Source of the DNA: JAJRRL01 sp047404195
GTDB lineage: Bacteria; Pseudomonadota; Gammaproteobacteria; JAJRRL01
Assembly: GCA_047404195.1 (NCBI GenBank)
Contig: JBDOIU010000005.1
Location: 81,860 to 145,859 of the forward strand
Reading direction: 5' to 3'
DNA: 64,000 nt
Shown: positions 8,712 through 17,590 of the stretch, piece by piece
Layout: every line of letters begins with the position of its first letter
Numbering within the stretch: the first letter of the stretch is position 1
The notes under the pieces: model-generated
Seen by the model: only the letters and a program-made list of their open reading frames with translations
Databases searched by the model: none
Told to the model about the DNA's origin: nothing
Translations under genes and position numbers: made by a program

Positions 8712-10585
8712 TGCCCACGCAAAAAGAACTTGTCGAGCGTCGCAATGTCAATATGCATGATACTAGGGCGGCCATGGTTGCACAAACCGCAGCGAGGCGT
8801 CGTCTCCATATCATCCAATATCGCTTGCATGGCCATGAGGCTGAGGCTGTGGTTGGCTTTAATGGCTGATTTACAAGCTATGTTACCAAGTATCGCGTGA
8901 CATTTGTTTTCAAAGTCTGCTGATCTTGCTGAATCCGTATCCTGCTCCAGCAAAGAACGAAAGATTTTTTCACAGGATTTCTCTGGAATAATGCTCGGCA
9001 ATTCAGTCAGCGCTATGGTGGTTGCAGATATCTTATCGCTCACAAGACCGCACTGTGTCAGTGCGGAGTGGTGATCTTCCCAGCATCTCATCTCATTGCT
9101 GGTGAGCTCAAGCTGTATAGGCAGGAGTAGTTTCTGCGTTTTGATGCCGTCATTAGCCAGCTGTTTTTTCAGCTTCTCAAATAAAATACGCTCGTGTGCC
9201 GCATGCATTTCAACTATGACTAGGCCCTGCTCATCTTGCGCTAAGATATACAGGTCATGCAATTGTGCGAGTGCGATTTTTTTATGGGCAATAGGCGCTG
9301 TCGCTTGTTGGCTTGTTTCTGTAGCTGTATCGGTCAGTGGTCTTTGTATGACAGCTGTTTGCGCGCTGCTTGCATGGCTTGCTTTTGGTGCTGGCTTTGC
9401 AGCTGTAGCGCTGGCGAGACTGGGCTGGTATGTGTTTCTAGTGCCCGCTGTTGTGAGTCGTGTTTTTGGCTGTGATTCTTGGTATTGAGCGTGATTTTCT
9501 TTGGCTTTTTGTATGGTTTCTTGTAATGCCTGACGCTGCTCATCAGTGTCTATTACTGGTGTTGCAGATTGCTGCATTGGTAGCTGACTGATAGCCTGTG
9601 AAACACACTCCTTGAGAAAGGAATGCACCAGGGCATGATCACGAAATCTGACTTCATGTTTGTTTGGGTGCACATTAACATCCACTGACTGTGGTGGAAT
9701 ATCAAAAAATAAAACATAGCAAGGATGGCGACCGTGAAACAATACATCATCATAGGCTGCACGAATTGCATGTCGAACGACCTTATCCTGCACATATCGA
9801 CCGTTGATGTAGAAGTATTGCATGTCTGCTTGTGATCGCTCAAAGCTGGGGTGTGCAATCCAGCCTCTCAGAGAAAGACCATGGTGTGTCATTGCGATAT
9901 TATGCGCATGTTTGGTGAAGCCGTCACCAATCACCTTGCCAACACGTGCCAATGCTTCGCTCTCTGTGCTGGCGGACGGAATGTTGAGGCGAAGTTTATT
10001 GTCTTCAGTAAAACGTATTGCAAGCTGTGGCTGTGATAGCGCAATCTGTCCCACCACATTCAGTACTTGCCTGGCTTCTGTTTTAGGGCTGCGTAAAAAC
10101 TTGCGACGCGCCGGCACATTAAAAAAGAGTTCTCGCATGGTGATTTTTGTACCTTGCTGCAGAGCTGCTGGCATGACACCATCATTTTGACCAAAACCAT
10201 TACATGACAGTGAAAACGCAGCATCACTGTCTTCGTGTTTTGAGGTAATTGTCAGCCTAGACACGGCTGAGATACTGGCTAGAGCCTCCCCCCTGAAACC
10301 CATGGTTTGTACTTTCAGTAAGTCATCATCACTGCGTATCTTGCTCGTGCAATGCCTGCTGACAGCCAACAATAAGTCGTCTCGATGTATGCCACGACCA
10401 TTGTCTTCTATTTCTATACGATCTATGCCACCTTTGTTGATTGATAGCTTGATTTGTGTGGCGCCAGCATCAATGCTGTTTTCAATCAGCTCCTTGATTG
10501 CTGAAGCGGGTCGATTAACCGCTTCTCCTGCTGCAATGCGTGTTGCTAGATCAGCAGGTAGTGCGCAAATACGTTGTTGGGGCAT
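8708..10585 (-). CDS. mutL: DNA mismatch repair protein MutL
   Basis: Matchmaker ATPase linking MutS to downstream repair steps. The 625-residue protein has the GHKL ATPase domain with RIAAGEAVNRPASAIKELI, ENSIDAGAT, DNGRG and GFRGEALASISAV, then the transducer with PARRKFL. An Ala/Thr/Gln-rich linker (about residues 345-430) leads to the C-terminal dimerisation domain with HAAHERILFEKL. The C-terminal CGLCNHGRPS segment is present, but the metal-dependent endonuclease DQHA motif is replaced by MHAAHER, as in E. coli-type MutL that relies on MutH. ATG at 10585 lies at the start of the family homology (QRICALPADLATRIAAGEAV). Confidence 0.96.
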   Translation of the reverse strand: MPQQRICALPADLATRIAAGEAVNRPASAIKELIENSIDAGATQIKLSINKGGIDRIEIEDNGRGIHRDDLLLAVSRHCTSKIRSDDDLLKVQTMGFRGEALASISAVSRLTITSKHEDSDAAFSLSCNGFGQNDGVMPAALQQGTKITMRELFFNVPARRKFLRSPKTEARQVLNVVGQIALSQPQLAIRFTEDNKLRLNIPSASTESEALARVGKVIGDGFTKHAHNIAMTHHGLSLRGWIAHPSFERSQADMQYFYINGRYVQDKVVRHAIRAAYDDVLFHGRHPCYVLFFDIPPQSVDVNVHPNKHEVRFRDHALVHSFLKECVSQAISQLPMQQSATPVIDTDEQRQALQETIQKAKENHAQYQESQPKTRLTTAGTRNTYQPSLASATAAKPAPKASHASSAQTAVIQRPLTDTATETSQQATAPIAHKKIALAQLHDLYILAQDEQGLVIVEMHAAHERILFEKLKKQLANDGIKTQKLLLPIQLELTSNEMRCWEDHHSALTQCGLVSDKISATTIALTELPSIIPEKSCEKIFRSLLEQDTDSARSADFENKCHAILGNIACKSAIKANHSLSLMAMQAILDDMETTPRCGLCNHGRPSIMHIDIATLDKFFLRGQ

Positions 10586-10655
10586 GGTCTCTCCGAATCA
10601 GCGTGATGGTGAGTGAAATATTTGATATAATGATTTAAAGCGAGGAGGGCAAGGC

Positions 10656-11132
10656 ATGTCAATCATAATCCAAGCATTTGATCAAAAACTGACACACGTT
10701 GATGGCACAGGCTTGAGCTATTCTTACTCAGTTTCAACTGGTTTGGCGGGCATGGGTGAAGAAAAGAACAGCTTTAAGACGCCACGTGGTCGTCATATTG
10801 TGAGAGCCATCATTGGCCGAGATTGCCCTAAAAACGCGGTATTTGTAGCAAGGCGCTGGCTGGGCGAGTGCTTTACAGCTGGTATGGAAGAAATTTATCC
10901 TGGCAGAGATTGGATTTTGAGCCGGATCCTATGGCTAAGCGGCTGTGAGCCTGGCTATAATCGTTTGGGTAGGGTGGATACGATGCAGCGTTACATCTAC
11001 ATACATGGCACACCTGAGACCTATCCAGTGGGTGTGGCTGGTTCTCATGGCTGTATTCGTATGCACAGTGATGCCCTCATTGACCTGACTGCTCGTGTGA
11101 ATGTTGGGGAAGAGGTGTTGATACTCGAGTGA
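10656..11132 (+). CDS. L,D-transpeptidase (YkuD domain), no signal peptide
   Basis: A 158-residue protein made almost entirely of one YkuD catalytic domain, the type that forms 3-3 peptidoglycan crosslinks or attaches lipoproteins. The catalytic motif is SHGCIRMHSDALIDL near residues 131-145, with the active cysteine in HGCIRM and the upstream histidine in YIHGTPE. The start is strong: AGGAGG about 7 bases before ATG 10656. No export signal is visible, which is odd for a periplasmic enzyme. It may leave by another route or act on cytosolic substrates. Divergent from mutL and followed 15 bases later by the DUF924 gene. Confidence 0.85.
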   Translation: MSIIIQAFDQKLTHVDGTGLSYSYSVSTGLAGMGEEKNSFKTPRGRHIVRAIIGRDCPKNAVFVARRWLGECFTAGMEEIYPGRDWILSRILWLSGCEPGYNRLGRVDTMQRYIYIHGTPETYPVGVAGSHGCIRMHSDALIDLTARVNVGEEVLILE

Positions 11133-11147
11133 CAAAGGAGTCAATTC

Positions 11148-11765
11148 ATGGATGTTTCCGAGCAACAAGTGGCTGCTTACCAGCCATTACTGTCTTATTG
11201 GTTTGGCAGGATTGAAGAGACCATCGTGCCTTCCGAAAACCGTGCAAAGATATGGTTTGGCGAAAACCAAGCAGTTGATGCTGAAATCAAAGATAAGTTC
11301 ATGGATATCTATCAGGCTGCTGTCAATAATGAGCTTAAGATGTGGCAACAAACTTCGCGTGGCCAGCTTGCCTTGATTATCCTGTTGGACCAGTTTTCGC
11401 GCCATATTCACCGAGATACCAGTGAGGCCTTCTCATGCGATAAGCGTGCGCTTGATATCTGTTCTGGTGGTGTGCATGACATGTCAGAGCATGAGCTCAG
11501 CTTAATAGAGCGTGTATTTTATTATTTGCCTTTAATGCATTCAGAGTGTCCCGACCATCAAGCGCTATCACTGCAATGTTATGGTATGCTGGTCGACTTG
11601 GCACTGCCTGAAACGAAAATGGTCTATGAGGGCTTCTATCGTTTTGCTCAGCACCACTACATCGCCATTAAAAAGTTTGGGCGATTCCCGCAAAGGAATC
11701 AATTACTGTCACGACAGTCAACGGATGCAGAGTTGGCATATTTAGAACAAGAGGGGAAATTATAA
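11148..11765 (+). CDS. DUF924 family protein
   Basis: A 205-residue helical protein of the DUF924 family (TPR-like, function unknown). Family marks visible are the N-terminal LSYWFG, KIWFGENQAVDAEIKDKF, the highly conserved LALIILLDQFSRHIHRDT, the FYYLPLMHSE segment and the C-terminal FGRFPQRNQLL. An AAAGGAG site at 11134-11140 supports ATG at 11148. It sits in a compact plus-strand run (LDT, DUF924, DUF1820, MscS) with 1-35 base gaps, likely one transcription unit. There is no biochemical role to assign. Confidence 0.88.
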   Translation: MDVSEQQVAAYQPLLSYWFGRIEETIVPSENRAKIWFGENQAVDAEIKDKFMDIYQAAVNNELKMWQQTSRGQLALIILLDQFSRHIHRDTSEAFSCDKRALDICSGGVHDMSEHELSLIERVFYYLPLMHSECPDHQALSLQCYGMLVDLALPETKMVYEGFYRFAQHHYIAIKKFGRFPQRNQLLSRQSTDAELAYLEQEGKL

Positions 11766-11766
11766 T

Positions 11767-12114
11767 ATGGGGCAATTATTATACCGTGTTCTGTTTAAGC
11801 AGGATGACAAGATTTATGAGACCTATGCGCAATACGTCTCAGATGAGAGTTTAGTGGGGTTTGTTGAGATAGAGGAGTTTATCTTCACTGACTTGCCGCT
11901 CACCCAATCAACACTCGAGCGTGAAGACAGTGATGTCTTGGAAAAAATATTCTCAGGGGTCAAACGTTGCTACATACCTGTCCACTTAGTGCTCAGAATT
12001 GATGAGGTGAGCCAAATTGAGGTACTGAATGCTGGACGTGGTGAGCATTCTAATGTAAAACCATTCCCTATATCTCACCTAAATCCAAAATCTGATGAAT
12101 CTGATGATGAGTAA
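11767..12114 (+). CDS. DUF1820 family protein
   Basis: A 115-residue protein of the DUF1820 family, common in gammaproteobacteria and without known function. The family pattern is LYRVLFKQDDKIYETYAQYV, SLVGFVEIEEFIF, and VKRCYIPVHLVLRIDEV. The C-terminal tail is acidic (SDESDDE). It begins one base after the DUF924 stop with GAGGGG upstream, so the two are co-translated. The conserved RVLF and IRIDEV segments suggest a compact beta fold. Confidence 0.85.
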   Translation: MGQLLYRVLFKQDDKIYETYAQYVSDESLVGFVEIEEFIFTDLPLTQSTLEREDSDVLEKIFSGVKRCYIPVHLVLRIDEVSQIEVLNAGRGEHSNVKPFPISHLNPKSDESDDE

Positions 12115-12149
12115 TTGGTGAGCGTGCTTAATGACATGGGGGAGGTAAT

Positions 12150-13196
12150 ATGTGGTCTAAAATGATGTCGTTTGTTGGTGTTCAAGTATTATTAGTTATT
12201 GCGATAGCTGCTCTAGTGAGCATGTTAGAGTATTTCTGTCTTTTTCGCCGCCGCCATCACTATCAATCTTCGCAGAAGCTTTGGCGACAAGCCTTTGTAG
12301 AGGCTGTTCACCATCCTATTCAAACACTGATCTGGCTGCTTGCAACGTGTAAAATAGCGGCTCAGTTCCATAGCTTGAGCACTGATGTCATCATCGCTAA
12401 AAAAGTCATTGTTTCTCTGGTTGTGTTGTGGTTCTTTATTCGCTTTGTCAGTGCCATTGAGCGCATTTTTATTGAAACAGAGCATAGTAGTAAGCTGGTT
12501 GTGAAAGATAAAACGCGATTGTATGCGTTCGCGCAAATCGCACGTGTATTTGCCATTATTATTGTGACTTTGTCATTACTGCCAACATTAGGTATTTCTA
12601 TTTCGGCATTGCTGACTTTCGGTGGTGTTGCTGGTGTTGCATTTGGTTTTGCCGCGAAAGACACGCTGGCCAACTTTTTAGGTGGCTTGATGATCTATTG
12701 GGACAGACCCTTCTCTGTTGGCGATTGGATTAAGTCCCCAGATCGCAAAATTGAGGGAACAGTTGAAAAGATAGGCTGGCGATTAACCTTGATCAGAACT
12801 TTTGACAAGCGTGCGCTCTACGTCCCTAACGCATTGTTTTCGAACGTTATTTTGGTGAATCCATCGCGTCAAACACACCGACGTATTGTGAATGTTGTTG
12901 GTTTACGATATGAAGATGCGGATAAAGTCGATCAAGTCACGGCCGCAATTGAGGCAATGCTGCGATTGCATCCAGGTATCGACTCACAGGCCACTATTTT
13001 CGCTAAACTAATGGATTATGGTCCTTCTTCCCTCAATTGCCGCGTTTATGCCTTTACCAACACCACGAACTGGATTGAGTACGAGGGCATTCGGCAGGAT
13101 GTTTTGGTTAAAATTAGTCAGATTGTGGCTGAGCTTGGTGCAGATTTTGCCTTTCCGACCCGTACAGTGCATTTACAGGGCGACGCGCCAGCTTGA
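12150..13196 (+). CDS. Mechanosensitive ion channel, MscS family
   Basis: A 348-residue MscS-type channel that would relieve turgor on hypo-osmotic shock. There are about four membrane spans: residues 8-28, two around 60-100, and the pore-lining helix near 140-170 with the Gly/Ala-rich GGVAGVAFGFAAKDTLANFL. It is followed by the family mark LMIYWDRPFSVGDWI. The beta domain contains GTVEKIGWRLTLIRTFDKR and VPNALFSNVILVNPSR. The C-terminal cytosolic vestibule is of normal length. GGGGGAGG precedes ATG at 12150. Last gene of the run that begins with the L,D-transpeptidase. Confidence 0.92.
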   Translation: MWSKMMSFVGVQVLLVIAIAALVSMLEYFCLFRRRHHYQSSQKLWRQAFVEAVHHPIQTLIWLLATCKIAAQFHSLSTDVIIAKKVIVSLVVLWFFIRFVSAIERIFIETEHSSKLVVKDKTRLYAFAQIARVFAIIIVTLSLLPTLGISISALLTFGGVAGVAFGFAAKDTLANFLGGLMIYWDRPFSVGDWIKSPDRKIEGTVEKIGWRLTLIRTFDKRALYVPNALFSNVILVNPSRQTHRRIVNVVGLRYEDADKVDQVTAAIEAMLRLHPGIDSQATIFAKLMDYGPSSLNCRVYAFTNTTNWIEYEGIRQDVLVKISQIVAELGADFAFPTRTVHLQGDAPA

Positions 13197-13274
13197 GCTT
13201 GTACCCCGAGCCGGGTATAGTGTTGCCTTTGAGCGCTTTGACGCTTGCACAATTCACATTATCCGGGGGCGCTT

Positions 13275-13838
13275 GTGACCATACCATCTGATGTACGTTC
13301 AGTTTTCAAATCATCCACTTGTCTTTATTCTAAGGTGCAAGTTGAAGCAGCGCTAGACTGCATGGCTACTGCTATCAGTTACGAGTTGGCAGACTCTAAC
13401 CCTGTGATTTTATGTGTGGTTGTTGGCGGTATTGTTGCTCTTGGAAACTTATTGCCAAGGTTGGATTTTCCATTAGAAATTGATTATGTACACGCGACAC
13501 GCTACAACAAAGGTCTTGAAGGCAGCGAGATGCAGTGGATAGCTGAGCCAAGAACTGCTTTGGCAGGACGTAATGTGATCGTTGTCGATGATATTCTGGA
13601 TGGTGGTATCACACTTCAATCCGTGATTGATTATTGCCAAGAAAAAGGCGCTTCTTCTGTACACAGCGCTGTATTGGTTGACAAGAAGGGCGTTCGCCTA
13701 CCAGAAGGTTTGCCTGAGGCTGATTTCTGTGGTCTGGAGGTGGGTGACCTTTACGTATTTGGTTACGGATTAGATTACAAAGGCTACTTACGTAATGCGC
13801 CAGGCATTTACAGTGTTGCACTAGAGCATATGGGCTAG
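13275..13838 (+). CDS. hpt: Hypoxanthine-guanine phosphoribosyltransferase
   Basis: Purine salvage enzyme converting hypoxanthine or guanine plus PRPP to the nucleotide. The PRPP-binding loop is VIVVDDILDGGITL (two aspartates followed by a Gly/Thr loop), preceded by VVVGGIVALGNLL and the DYVHATRYNKGLEG flexible-loop region. The C terminus GYGLDYKGYLRNAPGIY is typical of the Pseudomonas-type short HGPRTs. The GTG at 13275 has GGGGG about 5 bases upstream and gives 187 residues, matching that group. The ATG at 13245 would add ten residues. Confidence 0.85.
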   Translation: MTIPSDVRSVFKSSTCLYSKVQVEAALDCMATAISYELADSNPVILCVVVGGIVALGNLLPRLDFPLEIDYVHATRYNKGLEGSEMQWIAEPRTALAGRNVIVVDDILDGGITLQSVIDYCQEKGASSVHSAVLVDKKGVRLPEGLPEADFCGLEVGDLYVFGYGLDYKGYLRNAPGIYSVALEHMG

Positions 13839-13840
13839 GC

Positions 13841-14254
13841 TCACCGTTTGCGCTGCTTTTCTTTGCTGACTAAAATATCAATCATTTGATAGAAGCCATT
13901 GCCTCTATTCATGGATAGAATATCATGAATATTGAGCGCGTCTGCGATTTCCTGTGGGGTGATACTGCAAGCTGCATCGTGCTCAAGCTGGTTAAAAATA
14001 TCAACCAAGATACTGGCATAGCCGCTTGCTATCAAGCCATCCGACCAAGCATTGTAGGCACCATTTTCTTCTGCAACAAAGAGCTGATACTGGCAGCGGC
14101 TCACCCTGTTTCCTTCAGTACGGCATGCTTCTGACAATGGAGACTTTTGCAGTGCTTTACCTCGATCCAGGATCCACTCATATAAAATCTCATGGTCATC
14201 CATGCTGCGAAGTGTTGCAATCTGCTCTTTGAAATCGTCGATGATTGTACTCAT
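13841..14254 (-). CDS. sufE: Fe-S assembly sulfur acceptor SufE
   Basis: SufE accepts persulfide sulfur from the cysteine desulfurase SufS and passes it to the SufBCD scaffold. The 137-residue protein has the family N terminus (LRSMDDHEILYEWILDRGKAL), the catalytic-Cys loop GNRVSRCQYQLFV, and the LDxxF-like helix ending in YQMIDIL. The residue before the cysteine is Arg, where most SufE have Gly, an unusual substitution beside the active site. Its ATG at 14254 overlaps the mutS stop in an ATGA arrangement, so it is coupled to mutS rather than to a suf operon. A truncated sufS lies at the right end of this window. Confidence 0.88.
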   Translation of the reverse strand: MSTIIDDFKEQIATLRSMDDHEILYEWILDRGKALQKSPLSEACRTEGNRVSRCQYQLFVAEENGAYNAWSDGLIASGYASILVDIFNQLEHDAACSITPQEIADALNIHDILSMNRGNGFYQMIDILVSKEKQRKR

Positions 14255-16854
14255 ATCATGGTCTCCGTTTCTTTTTTCTGTAAACGCTCAGTTAAGTCAT
14301 ACACTAACATGAGGGCCTCTTTTGCTGATAGTTGATCTGCTTGCACTGACTGCAATTGATCCAGCACTTGCTGCTCAGTTTTGTCTAGTGTTGGCGCATC
14401 AAATAAGCCTGTTTGCTGTGGCGGTGTCGCCGCCGGTGTTTGTGTGGGCTGGGTCTCGAGTAATCGACATTTACTGATGGCATCTTCGATCACCGCCTTC
14501 GGTACACCTGCCAGCTTAGCCACATCTAAACCAAAGCTTTGGTTGGTGGAGCCAGGCATCACTTGGTGCAAGAAAACAATGTTGTCACCGTATTTTTGTG
14601 CAGTCAGGTGTGCGTTACTTGCTTTGGCAGAAGTGTCTGCAAACTGAGTGAGCTCAAAGTAGTGCGTAGCAAATAGTGTTAGGCATGCAATATTTTCGGT
14701 GAGCATTTTAGCCGTTGCCCAGGCGATTGACAATCCATCTAAGGTGCTGGTGCCGCGTCCTATTTCATCCATGATGACTAAACTATGGGCGGTTGCATTA
14801 TGTAAAATATTCGCAGCCTCAGTCATTTCAACCATGAATGTTGATCGGCCACCACTCAGGTCATCAGAAGCGCCAATTCGAGTGTAGATCGCATCAATTG
14901 CACCAATGGTTGCACAGCTTGCTGGTACATATGCGCCGCAGTGCGTGAGCAATACAATTTGTGCTACTTGCCGCATATAGGTAGACTTGCCACCCATGTT
15001 GGGTCCAGTTATGAGAGAGAAGTTATTTCTATGATTCAGTAGTGTATCATTCGGGATAAATGCTTGTTCAGTCAGTATGGTTTCCAAGATAGGATGCCGG
15101 CCTGATTTGATATCAATAATGCGGTCCTGGCTGAGTTTTGGTTGGCACCATTCATGCTCAATGGCATGCTGTGTAAAAGAGAAGAGGGTATCGCAGTCAC
15201 AGATGGCTTGAATGGTGTTGTTAAGTGCCTGGTGTTCAGCTTGCAGGTACTGAATCAGTTCTTCGTAAAGTGTTTTTTCTTTTTGCAGCGCTTCGTGCTG
15301 TGCATGCAGTGCTTTGTCCTCGAATGCTTTGAGCTCTTCTGTGATGAAACGTTCAGTGTTCTTCAAGGTTTGTCGACGAATGAAATGTTCTGGTGCTGAC
15401 AGTGCCTGTTGTTTTGAGAGCTCGATAAAATAACCATGCACTCGGTTATAGCCAACCTTGAGAGAGGCGTGACCGCACGCAGCACGCTCACGCTCTTCCA
15501 GTTCTCTTAGAAAAGTTTCGCTATTCTCTCTCAAGTTGCGTAGTTCGTCTAATTCTGTATTGTAACCCTCTGCAATCACGCCACCATCTCGAATGACGCT
15601 GGGTGGGTTGTCAACAACAGCTGCTTCTAGCTTATCCAGTACATCGGATAATACATGGCACTGCTTTTCTAGTGTAGAAATAAGCACTGAGTCAGCGTGT
15701 TGTGCAAGCAGGGCTTTAAATCTCGGCTGTATACGCAACAGTTCTCGTATTTTAAGGCAATCTCTAGGTCTGGCGCTGGCCAGAGATATGCGTGTGAGCA
15801 CGCGCTCGCAGTCGCCAATGCCGGCCAAGCATTCCTGTAGTTCATCCAGCTTATTGAGTCTCATCAAGCTTGCTATGGCTTCGTGTCGCCCTGAAATTGT
15901 TGATTGACAGCGCGTTGGGTTGTTTAGCCAAAGGCACAGCCGCCTTTGCCCCATAGTCGTTTGGCAGTGATCTATTGTTGAGAATAATGTGGGACCACTC
16001 GGGTTTTGTATACTCGGTGAAATTTTAAGGTGAGCGCGGGTATTGGCATCGATTTTGAGCTGTTGGCTGATGGCATAGTGTTTTGGTGGCTGCAAGTGTG
16101 TCAACATCGCTTGGTGGGTGTAGCTTAAATATTGTAATAAGCAGCCAGCAGCACCGATTGCCGTGTCGAGTTGGTGAATACCAAATCCATCTAAGTGTTG
16201 TGTCTGAAATTGTTCGCAGAGTAAGCGTTGCGCAGTGTGCTCATCCAGTTCCCAGTCTGGGCGATGCTTGATCGATAAATGGTTAGGTAGTTGCGCTAGC
16301 AGCGTTTGCTCTGATTCTGCCAACAATACCTCAGTTGGCTGTATACGCGCTAACTCGCGCTGTAGAGCAGATGTATCATTGACTTCCAATAGCTCAAAAC
16401 AGCCTGTTGTTGTTTTGACATAGGCTAATCCGATCCTGCTTTGCTTCGTATTAATGACGAGCAAAATAGGCTCTTCCTGCGCCTGCATCAACGCTTCATC
16501 ACTGACAGTGCTGGCTGTGATGATTTTTGTGACAGCTCTTTCTACAGGGCCCTTGCTTTTTTTGGGGTCTCCAATTTGCTCACAAATGGCCACTGACTCC
16601 CCAGATGTAATTAATTTACTCAGGTATTTTTCAGCTGCATGATACGGAACGCCGGCCATAGCTATGCGTTCACCGTTGCTCTTGCCGCGATGGGTGAGCG
16701 TGATGTCAAGTAGCTTTGCTGCACGCTCTGCATCATCGAAAAAAAGCTCGTAAAAGTCCCCCATGCGATAAAAAAGCAGCTGCTGGCTATAATTTGCCTT
16801 GATGCGGAGATACTGCTGCATCATGGGGGTGTGTTGGTTATATGTCTTGCTCAT
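14251..16854 (-). CDS. mutS: DNA mismatch repair protein MutS
   Basis: Mismatch-recognition ATPase. The 867-residue protein starts with TPMMQQYLRIKANY and carries the mismatch-contacting Phe-x-Glu region in YRMGDFYELFFDDA. The lever and clamp domains follow, then the ABC-type ATPase: Walker A TGPNMGGKSTYMRQ, signature DDLSGGRSTFMVEM, Walker B and D-loop VIMDEIGRGTSTLDGLSIA, and the conserved TLFATHYFELTQ. The C-terminal tail contains the helix that mediates tetramers. Length and motif order are normal for the family. Divergent from pncC; its stop codon is shared with the sufE start. Confidence 0.97.
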   Translation of the reverse strand: MSKTYNQHTPMMQQYLRIKANYSQQLLFYRMGDFYELFFDDAERAAKLLDITLTHRGKSNGERIAMAGVPYHAAEKYLSKLITSGESVAICEQIGDPKKSKGPVERAVTKIITASTVSDEALMQAQEEPILLVINTKQSRIGLAYVKTTTGCFELLEVNDTSALQRELARIQPTEVLLAESEQTLLAQLPNHLSIKHRPDWELDEHTAQRLLCEQFQTQHLDGFGIHQLDTAIGAAGCLLQYLSYTHQAMLTHLQPPKHYAISQQLKIDANTRAHLKISPSIQNPSGPTLFSTIDHCQTTMGQRRLCLWLNNPTRCQSTISGRHEAIASLMRLNKLDELQECLAGIGDCERVLTRISLASARPRDCLKIRELLRIQPRFKALLAQHADSVLISTLEKQCHVLSDVLDKLEAAVVDNPPSVIRDGGVIAEGYNTELDELRNLRENSETFLRELEERERAACGHASLKVGYNRVHGYFIELSKQQALSAPEHFIRRQTLKNTERFITEELKAFEDKALHAQHEALQKEKTLYEELIQYLQAEHQALNNTIQAICDCDTLFSFTQHAIEHEWCQPKLSQDRIIDIKSGRHPILETILTEQAFIPNDTLLNHRNNFSLITGPNMGGKSTYMRQVAQIVLLTHCGAYVPASCATIGAIDAIYTRIGASDDLSGGRSTFMVEMTEAANILHNATAHSLVIMDEIGRGTSTLDGLSIAWATAKMLTENIACLTLFATHYFELTQFADTSAKASNAHLTAQKYGDNIVFLHQVMPGSTNQSFGLDVAKLAGVPKAVIEDAISKCRLLETQPTQTPAATPPQQTGLFDAPTLDKTEQQVLDQLQSVQADQLSAKEALMLVYDLTERLQKKETETMI

Positions 16855-16988
16855 GTAAGCATGCTTCCTAAGAGAATCTGCGTTACATCATATCAGAGCT
16901 CACCAGAGTAAAAAACCCTGTATTGCTAGACAGCAAATTGCATTATGATAGTGCTATATTTGTTTTCATGTAACCAGGAGGTTGACTT

Positions 16989-17498
16989 TTGAGTGTTAAA
17001 TTATACCCTGTTTGTGTAAAGATAGCGCAGTTTTTGCAAGAGAATGGCATGAGATTAGCTGTTGCTGAGTCGTGTACTGCTGGTGCGTTGGCGTCGCAGT
17101 TAGTTGCCGTGCCAGGCGCATCAACATGGTTTGACTGCGGCATTGTTGCTTATAGCAATACCGCGAAACAAACGTTGTTGGATGTGCCTGTAGATGCCAT
17201 TGCACAACATGGCGCTGTGAGTGCACAGGTTGCTCAACATATGGCAGATGGTATTGCTCATAAGCAGAATTGTGATCTGTCATTGAGCACAACAGGTATT
17301 GCTGGTCCGGGTGGTGGCTCTGTTGAGAAGCCAGTTGGGACCGTCTATCTCGCAGTGTCGGGGACATATTTTGATGACCCTGCGCATTTTCATCCAGATC
17401 CGTGCTTGCTTTACCTACGTGGCGGGAGGAAATATGTACAGGAGCAGGCAATATTCTGTGCGCTCAATTGGTTGTGCGATATTCTCTGTATCGTATAA
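16989..17498 (+). CDS. pncC: Nicotinamide-nucleotide amidase (CinA C-terminal domain)
   Basis: Deamidates NMN to nicotinate mononucleotide in pyridine nucleotide recycling. The 169-residue stand-alone CinA C-terminal domain shows AVAESCTAGALASQLVAVPGAS, GIVAYSNTAKQTLLDVP, HGAVSAQVAQHMADG, STTGIAGPGGGSVEKPVGTV and the C-terminal QEQAIFCAL helix. The start is TTG at 16989, eight bases after AGGAGG at 16976-16981; no in-frame ATG lies near the family start. Position upstream of recA matches the mutS-cinA-recA order seen in many gammaproteobacteria. Confidence 0.9.
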   Translation: MSVKLYPVCVKIAQFLQENGMRLAVAESCTAGALASQLVAVPGASTWFDCGIVAYSNTAKQTLLDVPVDAIAQHGAVSAQVAQHMADGIAHKQNCDLSLSTTGIAGPGGGSVEKPVGTVYLAVSGTYFDDPAHFHPDPCLLYLRGGRKYVQEQAIFCALNWLCDILCIV

Positions 17499-17590
17499 GT
17501 GAAATTTTCTTATGTCAGTGTGTTGATGCCTTGATCGCTTATCGGTAGACTAACTGGTACATTGACTTTATTTCTGTTTAGGAGTTTTTT

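Noticed and set aside
9096..9488. 130-codon plus-strand frame rich in Ala, Cys and Ser
   Set aside because: It lies wholly antisense to the low-complexity linker of mutL, has no ribosome binding site, and its composition follows from that linker.
16996..17451. 151-codon minus-strand frame opposite pncC
   Set aside because: Composition (Gln, His, Ser) is that of an antisense shadow; pncC on the other strand has full family motifs.
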